Part shown: piece by piece, positions 27,327 to 35,581 of the stretch
How positions within the stretch are numbered: position 1 is the first letter of the stretch
Layout of the letters: the number at the start of each line of letters is the position of its first letter
Assembly (NCBI RefSeq): GCF_012396585.1
Contig: NZ_JAAXPR010000016.1
Span: forward strand, 1 to 54,640
Reading direction: 5' to 3'
Source of the DNA: Streptococcus ovuberis
Lineage (GTDB): Bacteria > Bacillota > Bacilli > Lactobacillales > Streptococcaceae
DNA length: 54,640 nucleotides
The notes under the pieces: model-generated
What the model was told of the DNA's origin: nothing
Database searches by the model: none
The model's input: the letters and a program-made list of their open reading frames with translations, nothing else
Made by a program: the position numbers and the translations under genes

Positions 27327-27349
27327 TCACTACCTTTTTCACTACCTTT
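27327..27349 (+). repeat. left-end direct repeats, probable integrase arm sites
   Basis: TCACTACCTTT occurs at 27327-27337 and again at 27339-27349 (12-nt period). The same pair is at the right end at 38545-38567, in the same orientation. Such pairs flanking the core are expected for the N-terminal arm-binding domain of this integrase family. Confidence 0.65.
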
Positions 27350-27480
27350 ATTTGAAATAAGAATATGGATTCGGACGATTAAAAGCAAGAGAGACTTCAT
27401 CACGAGGTTTCTCCTTTTTCTATTTTCATTCCTAAAAATTTTTGAAATAGCGTAGTCTTTTCTAAAATTTATGGAATCTA

Positions 27481-27517
27481 AAACGCAAGCTCGACAAGCC
27501 TGCGTTTTTATTTTGGA
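27481..27517 (+). terminator. plus-strand terminator in the element's left end
   Basis: AAACGCA (27481-27487) and TGCGTTT (27501-27507) with an inner GC pairing, followed by TTATTTT. It would stop rpmF-rpmG read-through entering the element against the minus-strand operon. Apart from the att features, the 400 nt at 27233-27632 hold no gene. Confidence 0.7.
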
Positions 27518-27518
27518 C

Positions 27519-27543
27519 AAAATAAAAGGGGGACCCAGCCCCC
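27519..27543 (-). terminator. terminator of the minus-strand defence operon
   Basis: On the minus strand GGGGG (27543-27539) - 6 nt - CCCCC (27532-27528) is followed by TTTTATTTT. It lies 90 nt beyond the pemK-like stop. Confidence 0.75.
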
Positions 27544-27632
27544 AACAAAATGTTCCAACGTTTGAGATAACCTCGAACCGAACTTAATACGGGGTCTAGC
27601 CCCTCTCTATAATTATATTACCTTTTTACTTT

Positions 27633-28109
27633 CTATAAGTCAAGAAAATTACTGATTTTTTTATTAATAATTTTTAAATCTTCATCTGAGAGTTGACCTA
27701 TGGGGTAACCATCTAATCTATTTTTTGAAACTGTTCGAAGTTGCTCCAGTTTAATTACAGAATCATTATCAAGAAATTGATATACATTGTTCTTCATCAA
27801 AAAATGGAAAGGGTATTTTAGCCCTGACGTTACATCTCCGAATTTTTTGTATTTAATCGTAGATGTAATTGGTGCGACAGTGACGTGTGATAACCTCTTA
27901 TTTCTTTTGGAAGAAGATAATACAACAACTGGTCTTTTTTTATTTGTTTCTTGACCGATATTTTCTCCTAAATCACACCAAAATACCGCACCTTTTTCTT
28001 TTTCCCACCAAGACATTCCATTTCTCAGTCGAAAGAAATCTAATGCCATTCTCTCTTTTTTAGTCGCCCAGGTATTAAGCAAACGTTGTTTTTCTGTTTG
28101 TTCTGTCAT
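27633..28109 (-). CDS. PemK/MazF-type toxin-like protein
   Basis: 158 aa. After about 35 residues of helical N-terminal extension comes the PemK/MazF barrel: KGAVFWCDLGENIGQETNKKRPVVVLSS, HVTVAPITSTIK and VIKLEQLRTVSKNRL. MazF-fold proteins are usually sequence-specific endoribonucleases. No small antitoxin gene is next to it; the gene 7 nt upstream is a DUF3800 protein, so either that or the N-terminal extension may restrain it. It ends the operon. It could also be a non-toxic PemK-like accessory protein. Confidence 0.78.
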   Translation of the reverse strand: MTEQTEKQRLLNTWATKKERMALDFFRLRNGMSWWEKEKGAVFWCDLGENIGQETNKKRPVVVLSSSKRNKRLSHVTVAPITSTIKYKKFGDVTSGLKYPFHFLMKNNVYQFLDNDSVIKLEQLRTVSKNRLDGYPIGQLSDEDLKIINKKISNFLDL

Positions 28110-28116
28110 ATAGTTC

Positions 28117-28917
28117 TCACCTATCGAATATCTTCAGACCATATCCTGTTATATTTGGATAATTATAAATTTTTGATTCAATCCTTCTGTAAAAATCTGA
28201 TTCAACACCTTTGCTAATCTTATTATGTAATTCATAACCAATCATATCTGCCATTTCTAAATATGGATAAGACTGTTTTTTATTTTCTGTTCTTTTGTTA
28301 TTGAAGTATACACCTCTAATCCTCGAACATATGCTATCACTAACATAATTGGTGCCATATTCTATATTTGGGACGATGGCTTGAAGCAATTCATTATCTT
28401 CTTTCTTGCCCCTTGCTTCAAGTATTATTACACCTGTTTTATTGTGATTTTCTAAAAATATGGCATAACGCTCAATTAGGAACAAAAGGGAAAACCAATA
28501 CACTGGATAAGGGGTATTATATCTCCTAGTCAAAAAATCCTTGTCTATTCCTGACGAAAAAATCGTAAAGCCAGCTTTTTCAACAAACTGTAACAATTCC
28601 AGATTCATCTTTGGATAGTCAATGATTTTGGGATTAAATGCACCTACTTTTTTACGATAATCCCTTGAATGAAACACTACCCTTTGCTCATTAAACATAG
28701 CATTTTTCCAATACTTGTGTTTAATAGCCATTATATCAGAAATGAGCTTTTCACCATCTTTTCCAGCAATTAAGATGCCTGTCATTGAAAACCAACGATT
28801 ATTCTGATTGTAGTTTTTTAATGTTGGCACCCCTGTTTCATCAATGAAAAGCATATAATCATGTTCTCCATTAAATTGTTCAAAACAAGTAGGGCTATTT
28901 TTCCAATCACTAGCCAT
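28117..28917 (-). CDS. DUF3800 family protein
   Basis: 266 aa. The N-terminal motif YMLFIDETGVP (Asp-Glu near residue 25) and the later acidic positions in VIILEARGKKEDNELLQAI and YPYLEMADMIGYEL (LEMADMI-type C-terminal motif) identify DUF3800, an RNase H-like fold family often found in defence islands. The catalytic-type Asp/Glu residues are present. ATG at 28917 overlaps the specificity subunit stop by 1 nt (TAATG), so it is translationally coupled to the restriction system. Confidence 0.82.
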   Translation of the reverse strand: MASDWKNSPTCFEQFNGEHDYMLFIDETGVPTLKNYNQNNRWFSMTGILIAGKDGEKLISDIMAIKHKYWKNAMFNEQRVVFHSRDYRKKVGAFNPKIIDYPKMNLELLQFVEKAGFTIFSSGIDKDFLTRRYNTPYPVYWFSLLFLIERYAIFLENHNKTGVIILEARGKKEDNELLQAIVPNIEYGTNYVSDSICSRIRGVYFNNKRTENKKQSYPYLEMADMIGYELHNKISKGVESDFYRRIESKIYNYPNITGYGLKIFDR

Positions 28918-30125
28918 TATTTACTTCCTTTCTGAACAACTTCTTTTGTTGCTTCTATCTGTTTATCAGCATACAAAACAACATCTCTAATAGCTAATTT
29001 TTTAATAGCTTGTACCAAGGTTGCCATGTAATCAAAATGGATTTCTCCCTTTTCATTGACTGGTAATTTTATCAGTTTATCCTTGACTACATTCCAACCA
29101 CCTAATTTGTTTTTATATGAGTAAATCGGTAGGTCTGTAACCTTATTGATACTAGGAACAATAAAGAGGTAGTCATTTGGTCTTAGTTGCTTATCCGAAC
29201 TAATCCAATCAATTGCATAAGCGTCAGATAGGACGGTAAATTCTTGTGATTGGAAGTAAGCTCTGTACACATCACTGTTAGACGGGATAGAGATAACATT
29301 TTGTAGAACCGTCGCTCCTTCTTTAGGAACATAGTAGTTTAACCCTTGATTCATAAAACTAGAGGTCAAGGCAGGTAAGCTGAATTCTCCTTGTGGTTCT
29401 TTTGGTAATTCTTTTGCTTTATAAGGTAATTTCTTGGTTTTAACTCTATCAAATAAATCACCCATGCGAAACTCTTGCCATTGTTGAGTACCAAATACCT
29501 CTAAAGCATCTTCTTCCTCTTGGGTTAGTTGATAATCTTTAAAACCACTTACTAATAGATACGCCTCGAGCGTCTCGATGCGTTCCGCCTCGAGCGCTTT
29601 TATGCAATTTTCCATATATGAAAATGCTATCTCGCTATTTATTGTTGGTAAGGCAATTTTATCATTTTCAACCTTATTAGCCCATGTTGCTAAATAATCT
29701 CTTGAATATTTTGGATAAAGAACCGATTCAAGCACTGCTCGCAAGAACAAATTTGTTTCAAAACTTACTTCTATATTTTTGACTTTGATTAAATAGCTTT
29801 CTGCAAGAATTCCTGTTTCCTTACGTTGTGCATAAACTAAGCCTGCTGCAATTGCACCGTTATAAATAATAGAAATAACATTACTGTGAGTTTCAAAATC
29901 GCCTTCTTTTGCCCAATACATAATCCCGTTATCACCTGATTTAGCATAAACCACGGGTACTGAGTATTCTTCTGTTTCTACCTTTGAAACAGCTTTAGCC
30001 CTGTCACCTACTCCCAAATATCTTGATGATAACTTTTCAAAAACATCGCCAATTCTGTATTCAAGCCACTCGCCTCCTTGGCTTTCAAATTCTTGTTCAA
30101 TTTCTTCAAGACGAGGGCTTACAAT
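28917..30125 (-). CDS. specificity subunit of a BcgI-like RM system, apparent ATT start
   Basis: Up to 402 aa. Two target-recognition half-domains each open with the same sort of motif: EWLEYRIGDVFEKLSSRYLG near the N-terminus and WQEFRMGDLFDRVKTKKLPY near residue 219. This is the layout of HsdS/BcgI-B subunits. The first ATG/GTG/TTG in frame (TTG 30017) would delete the first half-motif. The frame is open back to 30125, where ATT GTA AGC CCT (MVSPRLEEIEQEF if ATG) overlaps the nuclease-methylase stop. I infer ATT initiation by coupling or an ATG-to-ATT change. Confidence 0.75.
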   Translation of the reverse strand: MVSPRLEEIEQEFESQGGEWLEYRIGDVFEKLSSRYLGVGDRAKAVSKVETEEYSVPVVYAKSGDNGIMYWAKEGDFETHSNVISIIYNGAIAAGLVYAQRKETGILAESYLIKVKNIEVSFETNLFLRAVLESVLYPKYSRDYLATWANKVENDKIALPTINSEIAFSYMENCIKALEAERIETLEAYLLVSGFKDYQLTQEEEDALEVFGTQQWQEFRMGDLFDRVKTKKLPYKAKELPKEPQGEFSLPALTSSFMNQGLNYYVPKEGATVLQNVISIPSNSDVYRAYFQSQEFTVLSDAYAIDWISSDKQLRPNDYLFIVPSINKVTDLPIYSYKNKLGGWNVVKDKLIKLPVNEKGEIHFDYMATLVQAIKKLAIRDVVLYADKQIEATKEVVQKGSK

Positions 30126-32191
30126 TTTTTTGAGTTATCAATATCTTTATTTTTCAATAATTGGCTAACTTCCCACGCTAAATAATCTGATACTGATTTC
30201 TGTAAATCTTCAAGAGTAGGTTTAAGATTCGGTTTTATATGTTGGTCAAAATTCCAGTCTTCACCATGTTTTTCACCAGAGAGAGCAATAACATCTTCAA
30301 TGTACTCTTTTTCTGTAAAAATATTCAACTCACCTTTACCGAATTTAACGAGATTAACCACCTCTTCATAACGTCCTACCGCATTATCAACATCTTGTAA
30401 ATTAGTACTGGCTTTTGACTTCTTACGGTTAGAACGTTTGTAGCCATCGTTACGCAAATCAATAAACTTCACTCGCTGTTTGGCTTCATGCTTTTCTCCT
30501 ACCTTAAAGACGTAAATAGAAGTCTGTACATTAGATTTTCCTATAAAAATATCCATTGGCATTTTGATAGATGATAAAAGTGTATTTTGCTCCAAAATCT
30601 TCTGATTAATTTCCTTTGCACGTCCTGAACCTGCTGAATCTTGGATAATGACAGAGGCGTAACCACCTTTCATCATAGACAAGGCACGCTTGACAAAGTT
30701 CATGCCATTCCCTGTTTCAGAGTAAGGCGGATTTAAAAGGAAAACATCTGCTGGGAAATGCTCATTATCTTTACCATAGCCATATTTCCCATTAAATTTC
30801 TTCAAACTATCATCTTGTAGGATATTACTTGAACCATCTCCCATCAGAATCATGTTTAGAACAGCCAACATGTAGATTTCTGGAAGAATTTCAATCCCAA
30901 GAATTTGTTCAGCCTTGATTTTCTCTTCCTTTTCTCTAAGTTCATCAGGGCTTGTAATTTCCTTTTTAGCGTCATCTAACATCAGATTCATAGCAGCCAC
31001 CAACAGACCACCCGAACCTGTCGCAAAGTCCCAGATATAAGAATCCTTGTTTACTCGTGCTAGTTTCGCCATCAGAAGTGCTACATACCGAGGAGTTAAC
31101 ACCACGTCATTTTGGTCATCACCTGCAAAGCTCAACCATCTAAACATGATATTAAAGAGCTTACCTGTAAAGTCCGTATCCACTCCGATTTTGTAGAAAT
31201 ATCCTAGGTCGTCAATCACTTCTGTAAAGATTTCTTTGAGGAGAGATACTCCATTTCTTGGGTCTGAAAAACTGGATTCAAGAATCGTAGGCTCTAAATG
31301 ACGTAAGATTTGTTTCTGTTTGGCTTGCGGTAGATTCTTCTCTTTCAGAAATGCCTTGATTTTACGGATTAAAATATCTCCATCTGTATCACCTTCTTCA
31401 TTAGAAGATTTTAAATCTGCTGGTTCTAGGGGCTTCACCTTACCTGCCACCCCCAAGTTTGCCATGATACTGGCAGCCACTAGATGTATACGTGCTAAGG
31501 CACTGATATTTTTCTGCTTATTAAAAAGGCTTTCGTTTATTTTTGTTAGAGCGTCTTCAATCCTGTCTTCACGCTTTTGGTGAATCAAACGTAGTTCAGC
31601 TTCTGACAGTTGTAATTCTTTTACCTTTTCCGTAAACTCATCAAAATTTTCAGGTTTTAAGAAAGATAAATCTGAATATTCACCAACCTTTTGACCGATA
31701 CCATAGTTAGACTTGGAAACATAGTAGACACCAAAACGAGTTTCAAGGTTGCCTGCCTCGTCCTCATCTCCTGTAATTCCAATCGCAATTACATTTGTAT
31801 AACTAGAATATTGCAGAATAGCGTTAGCGTAGTGAACCGCACCATTTACCGCATAGCCGTTGATATTGGTATAGTTGGGATCACCCTTTTCTTTACCGCT
31901 TGTTTTCGTATTGGCGACATGGTCTTCTTTATCCAGCTTTTCAAGTTTGTTGCTACCCCACTTCAATTCAATCATGATAGGGTAGTAGTCTAACTTGCTA
32001 TCTTTCAATAACAGTTTGACATCAACTAAGTTTGCACCCTCACCACCTGTTTTAGAGGGAGCTTTTGACAAGGCTTTGTCAATTTCTGGATTAACACTTT
32101 CATTTTGTGTTACAAACTCCATACCGTAGGAAGTCAACCACTTCTCTACTTCACGTTGAATTTTTACTTCTTTACTCTGTTTTGTTGCCAT
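30119..32191 (-). CDS. BcgI-like fused restriction endonuclease-DNA methyltransferase
   Basis: 690 aa. The N-terminal nuclease domain (about 1-180) has a PD-(D/E)XK-like arrangement: Asp57 in NLVDVKLLL and Glu75-Leu-Lys77 in IMIELKWGS. The gamma-class N6-adenine methyltransferase part has motif I DFATGSGGLL (388-397) and motif IV NPPY (487-490), with LTPRYVALLMAKLA before it as in HsdM. Cleavage and methylation in one chain plus a separate S subunit is the BcgI (type IIB/IIG) plan, so no HsdR is required. ATG 32191 has GGAAAG upstream. Modifies and cuts DNA in the cytoplasm. Confidence 0.85.
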   Translation of the reverse strand: MATKQSKEVKIQREVEKWLTSYGMEFVTQNESVNPEIDKALSKAPSKTGGEGANLVDVKLLLKDSKLDYYPIMIELKWGSNKLEKLDKEDHVANTKTSGKEKGDPNYTNINGYAVNGAVHYANAILQYSSYTNVIAIGITGDEDEAGNLETRFGVYYVSKSNYGIGQKVGEYSDLSFLKPENFDEFTEKVKELQLSEAELRLIHQKREDRIEDALTKINESLFNKQKNISALARIHLVAASIMANLGVAGKVKPLEPADLKSSNEEGDTDGDILIRKIKAFLKEKNLPQAKQKQILRHLEPTILESSFSDPRNGVSLLKEIFTEVIDDLGYFYKIGVDTDFTGKLFNIMFRWLSFAGDDQNDVVLTPRYVALLMAKLARVNKDSYIWDFATGSGGLLVAAMNLMLDDAKKEITSPDELREKEEKIKAEQILGIEILPEIYMLAVLNMILMGDGSSNILQDDSLKKFNGKYGYGKDNEHFPADVFLLNPPYSETGNGMNFVKRALSMMKGGYASVIIQDSAGSGRAKEINQKILEQNTLLSSIKMPMDIFIGKSNVQTSIYVFKVGEKHEAKQRVKFIDLRNDGYKRSNRKKSKASTNLQDVDNAVGRYEEVVNLVKFGKGELNIFTEKEYIEDVIALSGEKHGEDWNFDQHIKPNLKPTLEDLQKSVSDYLAWEVSQLLKNKDIDNSKKL

Positions 32192-32242
32192 TGGTTCTTT
32201 CCGTTTTAATTTTTAAAATATTTTCTACACTACGTAATTATA

Positions 32243-33181
32243 TCATATTTCACCTTCCTCTCTCAGTTTATTCCAGGTTTCATTTCTATGTTTATGTGTA
32301 TCATATAAAGACTTTATGTAATCTTGCCCAGCTTTAATAATGCCATGTTGAAATTCTAACTCTGTCTTAAAAATTTTGTCCTCCCTATAAGGAGAATAAA
32401 CCGTATCATATACCAATTCACGTTCTATTAAAGAATCTAATTGGGATACATCTTTTTTCACAATAGAATATACTCTATGTCCGATTGATTCTTCAATTGG
32501 TAACTTGTGTTCCCTCACAACCTTCAAAAATAGATTGACAATATCATCACAACCAAATTGATTTTTAAATGTAATTCCCTTGTTTACATACTCATCTTTT
32601 CCATTTACTTTTGTCCTTACGTATTTTGATGAATCAAGAAATTTTATAAATTCATTTTGAAAATCTTCCTCAATCGTTTCTAGCAATTCCTTCTCAGCTA
32701 AATGTCGAGAAATAGGGACATCTTCTGTATATAGTTGCTCCATATCTACATCTAAAAAGTGGGAATTATGCTCATTTAGAATTTCTGTATAAGCTATTGT
32801 CTCAGCAAAATAAATATCATCCATTAGAGTTTCATCGAAAATTGATTGCTGTTCATCTGTCAGATTCTTAACAATCAATCTCATCATTTCAGGAATGTAA
32901 TCTCCTATCTCTTCATCATCTCCCCATGAAATCACTCTACATTGGTATTTACTTTCCACATCAGATAATCGCTGACCATTTAGAGTTTCATTTATTCTTT
33001 GAACTGCTGTATCAGTCAACAAGTATGGATTTCTTTTAGTTCTTCTACCCGATACAATCCATGAAATGATATTTGAGTTTTCAGGATAAATTTTAAAAAA
33101 ACTAAATCCCCTACTATTAATCATTTTCTCTATTCTTTCTGAAGCCTTCAAACAAAAAAATTCCTGTAATTCTTCATTCAT
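32243..33181 (-). CDS. HTH-domain protein heading the RM operon
   Basis: 312 aa. The N-terminal 65 residues (ASERIEKMINSRGFSF ... SNIISWIVSGRRTKRNPYLL) look like a Xre-type helix-turn-helix of the kind with a GRRTKRNPYLL wing; the remaining 240 residues are acidic and unrecognised. AAGGGG precedes the ATG at 33181. It is 51 nt upstream of the nuclease-methylase gene, and both promoters share a TGATATAATTA...TACGTA-like stretch, so a control (C-protein-like) role is plausible. Much larger than ordinary C proteins, so a sensing or anti-restriction role is possible. Confidence 0.55.
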   Translation of the reverse strand: MNEELQEFFCLKASERIEKMINSRGFSFFKIYPENSNIISWIVSGRRTKRNPYLLTDTAVQRINETLNGQRLSDVESKYQCRVISWGDDEEIGDYIPEMMRLIVKNLTDEQQSIFDETLMDDIYFAETIAYTEILNEHNSHFLDVDMEQLYTEDVPISRHLAEKELLETIEEDFQNEFIKFLDSSKYVRTKVNGKDEYVNKGITFKNQFGCDDIVNLFLKVVREHKLPIEESIGHRVYSIVKKDVSQLDSLIERELVYDTVYSPYREDKIFKTELEFQHGIIKAGQDYIKSLYDTHKHRNETWNKLREEGEI

Positions 33182-33481
33182 TTTTTTATCCCCTTTTTAT
33201 GTATTTACGTAATTTAATTATATCAGAATGCACTACTTTTACATAATTAAATAAATTATACTGTAAACATACAAGGAAACTTGTAAATAAAAATTATTAA
33301 TTGGTCCTAACTGGTGCGCACCGAACGGTCGGATTGAAACAAATATGAAAACTCAGACAATAACAGTCGAGTTCTGTATATATCTGTTTATCCGTTGATT
33401 TGGTGCGCTTTTCTGCATCTTTCGGTAATTCAGTATAGCTCAGATTAGTTTCTTTCCGTTTTTGGACTGAAAGGATAAAAT
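33182..33481. promoter_or_regulatory. divergent regulatory region in the element
   Basis: 300 nt separating the minus-strand defence operon from the plus-strand transfer genes. On the minus strand TATAAT (in GATATAATTAAATTACGTA, about 33207-33226) is a likely -10 for the HTH gene. GGTGCGCACC at 33313-33322 is a perfect 10-bp palindrome, and GGTGCGC recurs at about 33400. No gene found. Confidence 0.5.
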
Positions 33482-34021
33482 ATGACAAGCTATATTTCTG
33501 AATACTTTTCCAAGAAAAAGCAAAATAACAAAATTACTCAATCTCTCCCAGAAGAACAGCAAAGTTTCTGGTTAGAATTTTTAACCGGTAGTGACCGAAT
33601 AGAAAGTAATGCTGACAGGCGAAGTCGTCGTAAAACTGTAAGTCTTGACTTCCAACTTAAAAACAAAAGAACAGGGGATGAAACAACACTACTTGATTTA
33701 CTTATAGACGACACCCCAACTCCTCTTGAAAGTATCATTCAAACAGACTATGATGAATTTATTTCAAGTCAATTACCTCACTTAGAAGTTATCCTTGATG
33801 AGTTAGATGAATTAGATAAAGAAATCATTTTACTCTACTTCAATTACAAAGAACAGGAATGCGAACATAAAGGGTATGAATTTAAAAAGTATAAGCAACG
33901 CTCTTACCGTGAAATGGGAAGAATCTTAAATTTAGACTATCGAAAGATACAGCGTAAAATTCCTCGCATTATGGACTATGTAACAAGAAGGTTGCTAGAA
34001 GAAATAAATAAAAATAATTAG
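33482..34021 (+). CDS. sigma-70 region 4-like regulator of the element
   Basis: 179 aa. The C-terminal half LDELDELDKEIILLYFNYKEQE ... YKQRSYREMGRILNLDYRKIQRKIPRIMDYVTRRLLEEI has the region 4 helix-turn-helix of sigma-like proteins found in Tn916/ICESt3-related elements. The N-terminal 100 residues are charged and unassigned. AAAGGA precedes ATG 33482. A hairpin with an ATTTTTT tail at 34045-34089 follows it. It probably activates the transfer genes (inference from position). Confidence 0.65.
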   Translation: MTSYISEYFSKKKQNNKITQSLPEEQQSFWLEFLTGSDRIESNADRRSRRKTVSLDFQLKNKRTGDETTLLDLLIDDTPTPLESIIQTDYDEFISSQLPHLEVILDELDELDKEIILLYFNYKEQECEHKGYEFKKYKQRSYREMGRILNLDYRKIQRKIPRIMDYVTRRLLEEINKNN

Positions 34022-34044
34022 AAACTCTTGATAAAAAATGGTTC

Positions 34045-34089
34045 AACTACCTCCAAATATGTCAGTTTATTGGGGGTAGTTATTTTTTA
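34045..34089 (+). terminator. terminator or attenuator after the sigma-like gene
   Basis: AACTACCTCC (34045-34054) and GGGGGTAGTT (34072-34081) form a stem with one mismatch, followed by ATTTTTTAT. It would limit read-through into the transfer genes. Confidence 0.65.
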
Positions 34090-34169
34090 TAAGTCCAGCT
34101 CACGACCTCAAACCGAGCATGTCAACTGTACTATTAAAACACAAATTAAAATACAAGAGGTATTTAACT

Positions 34170-34490
34170 ATGAAAATGAAAACACAATATCGCAAAGGCG
34201 GTTACTCAAATCAAACAGCAGAACAATATATTGATTTACAAGCCCCCATCTATTTACTTAGCGATGAACTTGAACCACAACAACGCTTTGAGGACGGTAA
34301 ACCAACAGGTGAAATCATCGCTTATAAAACATGGTTTGGTCAAAAAGGTCTTCCACCATTTCAGGTGAAATTCCTTGAAAAAACTGACCTTCCTGAATAT
34401 CTTTCTCTTGTTAATTTTGATAACTTACAAGCCTGTGAAATCAACTACAATGTTTACTTTAAAGCCGATGGATTGAAAGAGGTGAAATAA
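34170..34490 (+). CDS. small conjugation-associated protein (YdcP/DUF961-like?)
   Basis: 106 aa. ATG 34170 has CAAGAGG 9 nt upstream; the frame opens earlier at 34119 but without a site. The C-terminal part (VKFLEKTDLPEYLSLVNF ... EINYNVYFKADGLKEV) resembles the YIKADDI-type ends of Tn916 Orf23/YdcP proteins in both sequence flavour and position directly before the FtsK-like ATPase, but I am not certain of the family. Stop overlaps the next ATG by 1 nt. Confidence 0.5.
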   Translation: MKMKTQYRKGGYSNQTAEQYIDLQAPIYLLSDELEPQQRFEDGKPTGEIIAYKTWFGQKGLPPFQVKFLEKTDLPEYLSLVNFDNLQACEINYNVYFKADGLKEVK

Positions 34491-35578
34491 TGGTTAAATC
34501 TCTTGCAAAAAGAGAATTGGAACAATACCTTTTACAGAGCCTAAATATGGCTTTAGGCTCTGTTTTACAGGGTGAAACATCATATACCAATTCTTTTAAT
34601 ATTTCTGTTCAAGAAGATGGTTTTATCTTCATTCCACGTCTTCCATCTGGCTTTATTATTGATGACGACTTGTATCAAAAGATTTTCCTAATCGCCAATG
34701 CGTCACTCTACCCACAGTACACACTGTTAAAGCAAAATTCCGCTTACTTTATCGCATTAAAAACAGATGATATTCATGTTCAACGAGGGCTATTCTTTCC
34801 GTGGAAAAAAGGCATTTCTGAACGTTTGGTTATTTCCGACCTTGAACAATTTTCCACATCTCTAAAAGGTAATAGTATTCCCATCATGAAAAATCTCGTT
34901 ATTAACTATGATAAAGTAACTTCGCTTGCTATTGCTGGTAATTCCGGTTCTGGGAAGTCCTATGCTCTTACATATTTATTAAGTGTATTACAAAACATCT
35001 CTGACCTGATTATCGCTGATCCCAAATTCGATACTCCTTCACGTTGGGCAAGGCAACATCAAATTGCTGTTATTCACCCTCAAGAAAACCGTTCGAAGTC
35101 TGATTTTGTGTCAGAAATTAACGAAAGTTTAAGTCAATGCTTGGCTATTATTCATAAACGTCAAGGGATTCTCTTTGAAAATCCACGTCATGAGTTTAAA
35201 CATCTAACTATTGTTATCGATGAAGTACTTGCCTTATCAGAAGGTGTCAATAAAAACATCAAGGATTCCTTCTTCTCCTTACTCTCTCAAATTGCATTAC
35301 TAGGACGGGCAACAAAGGTTCATTTACTCCTTGTGAGCCAACGCTTTGACCACAATACTATACCTGTATCCGTACGGGAGCAACTTAACGTACTCATTCA
35401 GATTGGAAACATCAATCAGAAAACTACGCAGTTTTTGTTCCCAGACCTTAACCCAGAGGGTATTGTTATTCCAATTGGAAAGGGGACAGGGCTTATCCAA
35501 ATTGTTGACAATGAACACCCGTATCAGGTTTTACCCCTACTTTGTCCTACATATTACACAAAGAAAGGTATTCTGTAA
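34490..35578 (+). CDS. FtsK/SpoIIIE-type coupling ATPase (TcpA-like)
   Basis: 362 aa. Walker A is AIAGNSGSGKSYALTYL (GNSGSGKS, about residue 156) and Walker B is HLTIVIDEVLAL; LLLVSQRFDHNTIPVSVREQLNV is the sensor segment. No N-terminal membrane helices, as in IME-encoded TcpA-like proteins. It would bring the nicked element DNA to a helper ICE's mating channel. ATG 34490 is coupled to the gene before; a membrane protein gene starts 3 nt after its stop. Confidence 0.85.
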   Translation: MVKSLAKRELEQYLLQSLNMALGSVLQGETSYTNSFNISVQEDGFIFIPRLPSGFIIDDDLYQKIFLIANASLYPQYTLLKQNSAYFIALKTDDIHVQRGLFFPWKKGISERLVISDLEQFSTSLKGNSIPIMKNLVINYDKVTSLAIAGNSGSGKSYALTYLLSVLQNISDLIIADPKFDTPSRWARQHQIAVIHPQENRSKSDFVSEINESLSQCLAIIHKRQGILFENPRHEFKHLTIVIDEVLALSEGVNKNIKDSFFSLLSQIALLGRATKVHLLLVSQRFDHNTIPVSVREQLNVLIQIGNINQKTTQFLFPDLNPEGIVIPIGKGTGLIQIVDNEHPYQVLPLLCPTYYTKKGIL

Positions 35579-35581
35579 CCA

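Noticed and set aside
27633..28109. Classical MazEF/PemIK toxin-antitoxin pair
   Set aside because: No small antitoxin frame adjoins the PemK-like gene; the upstream neighbour is a 266-aa DUF3800 protein.
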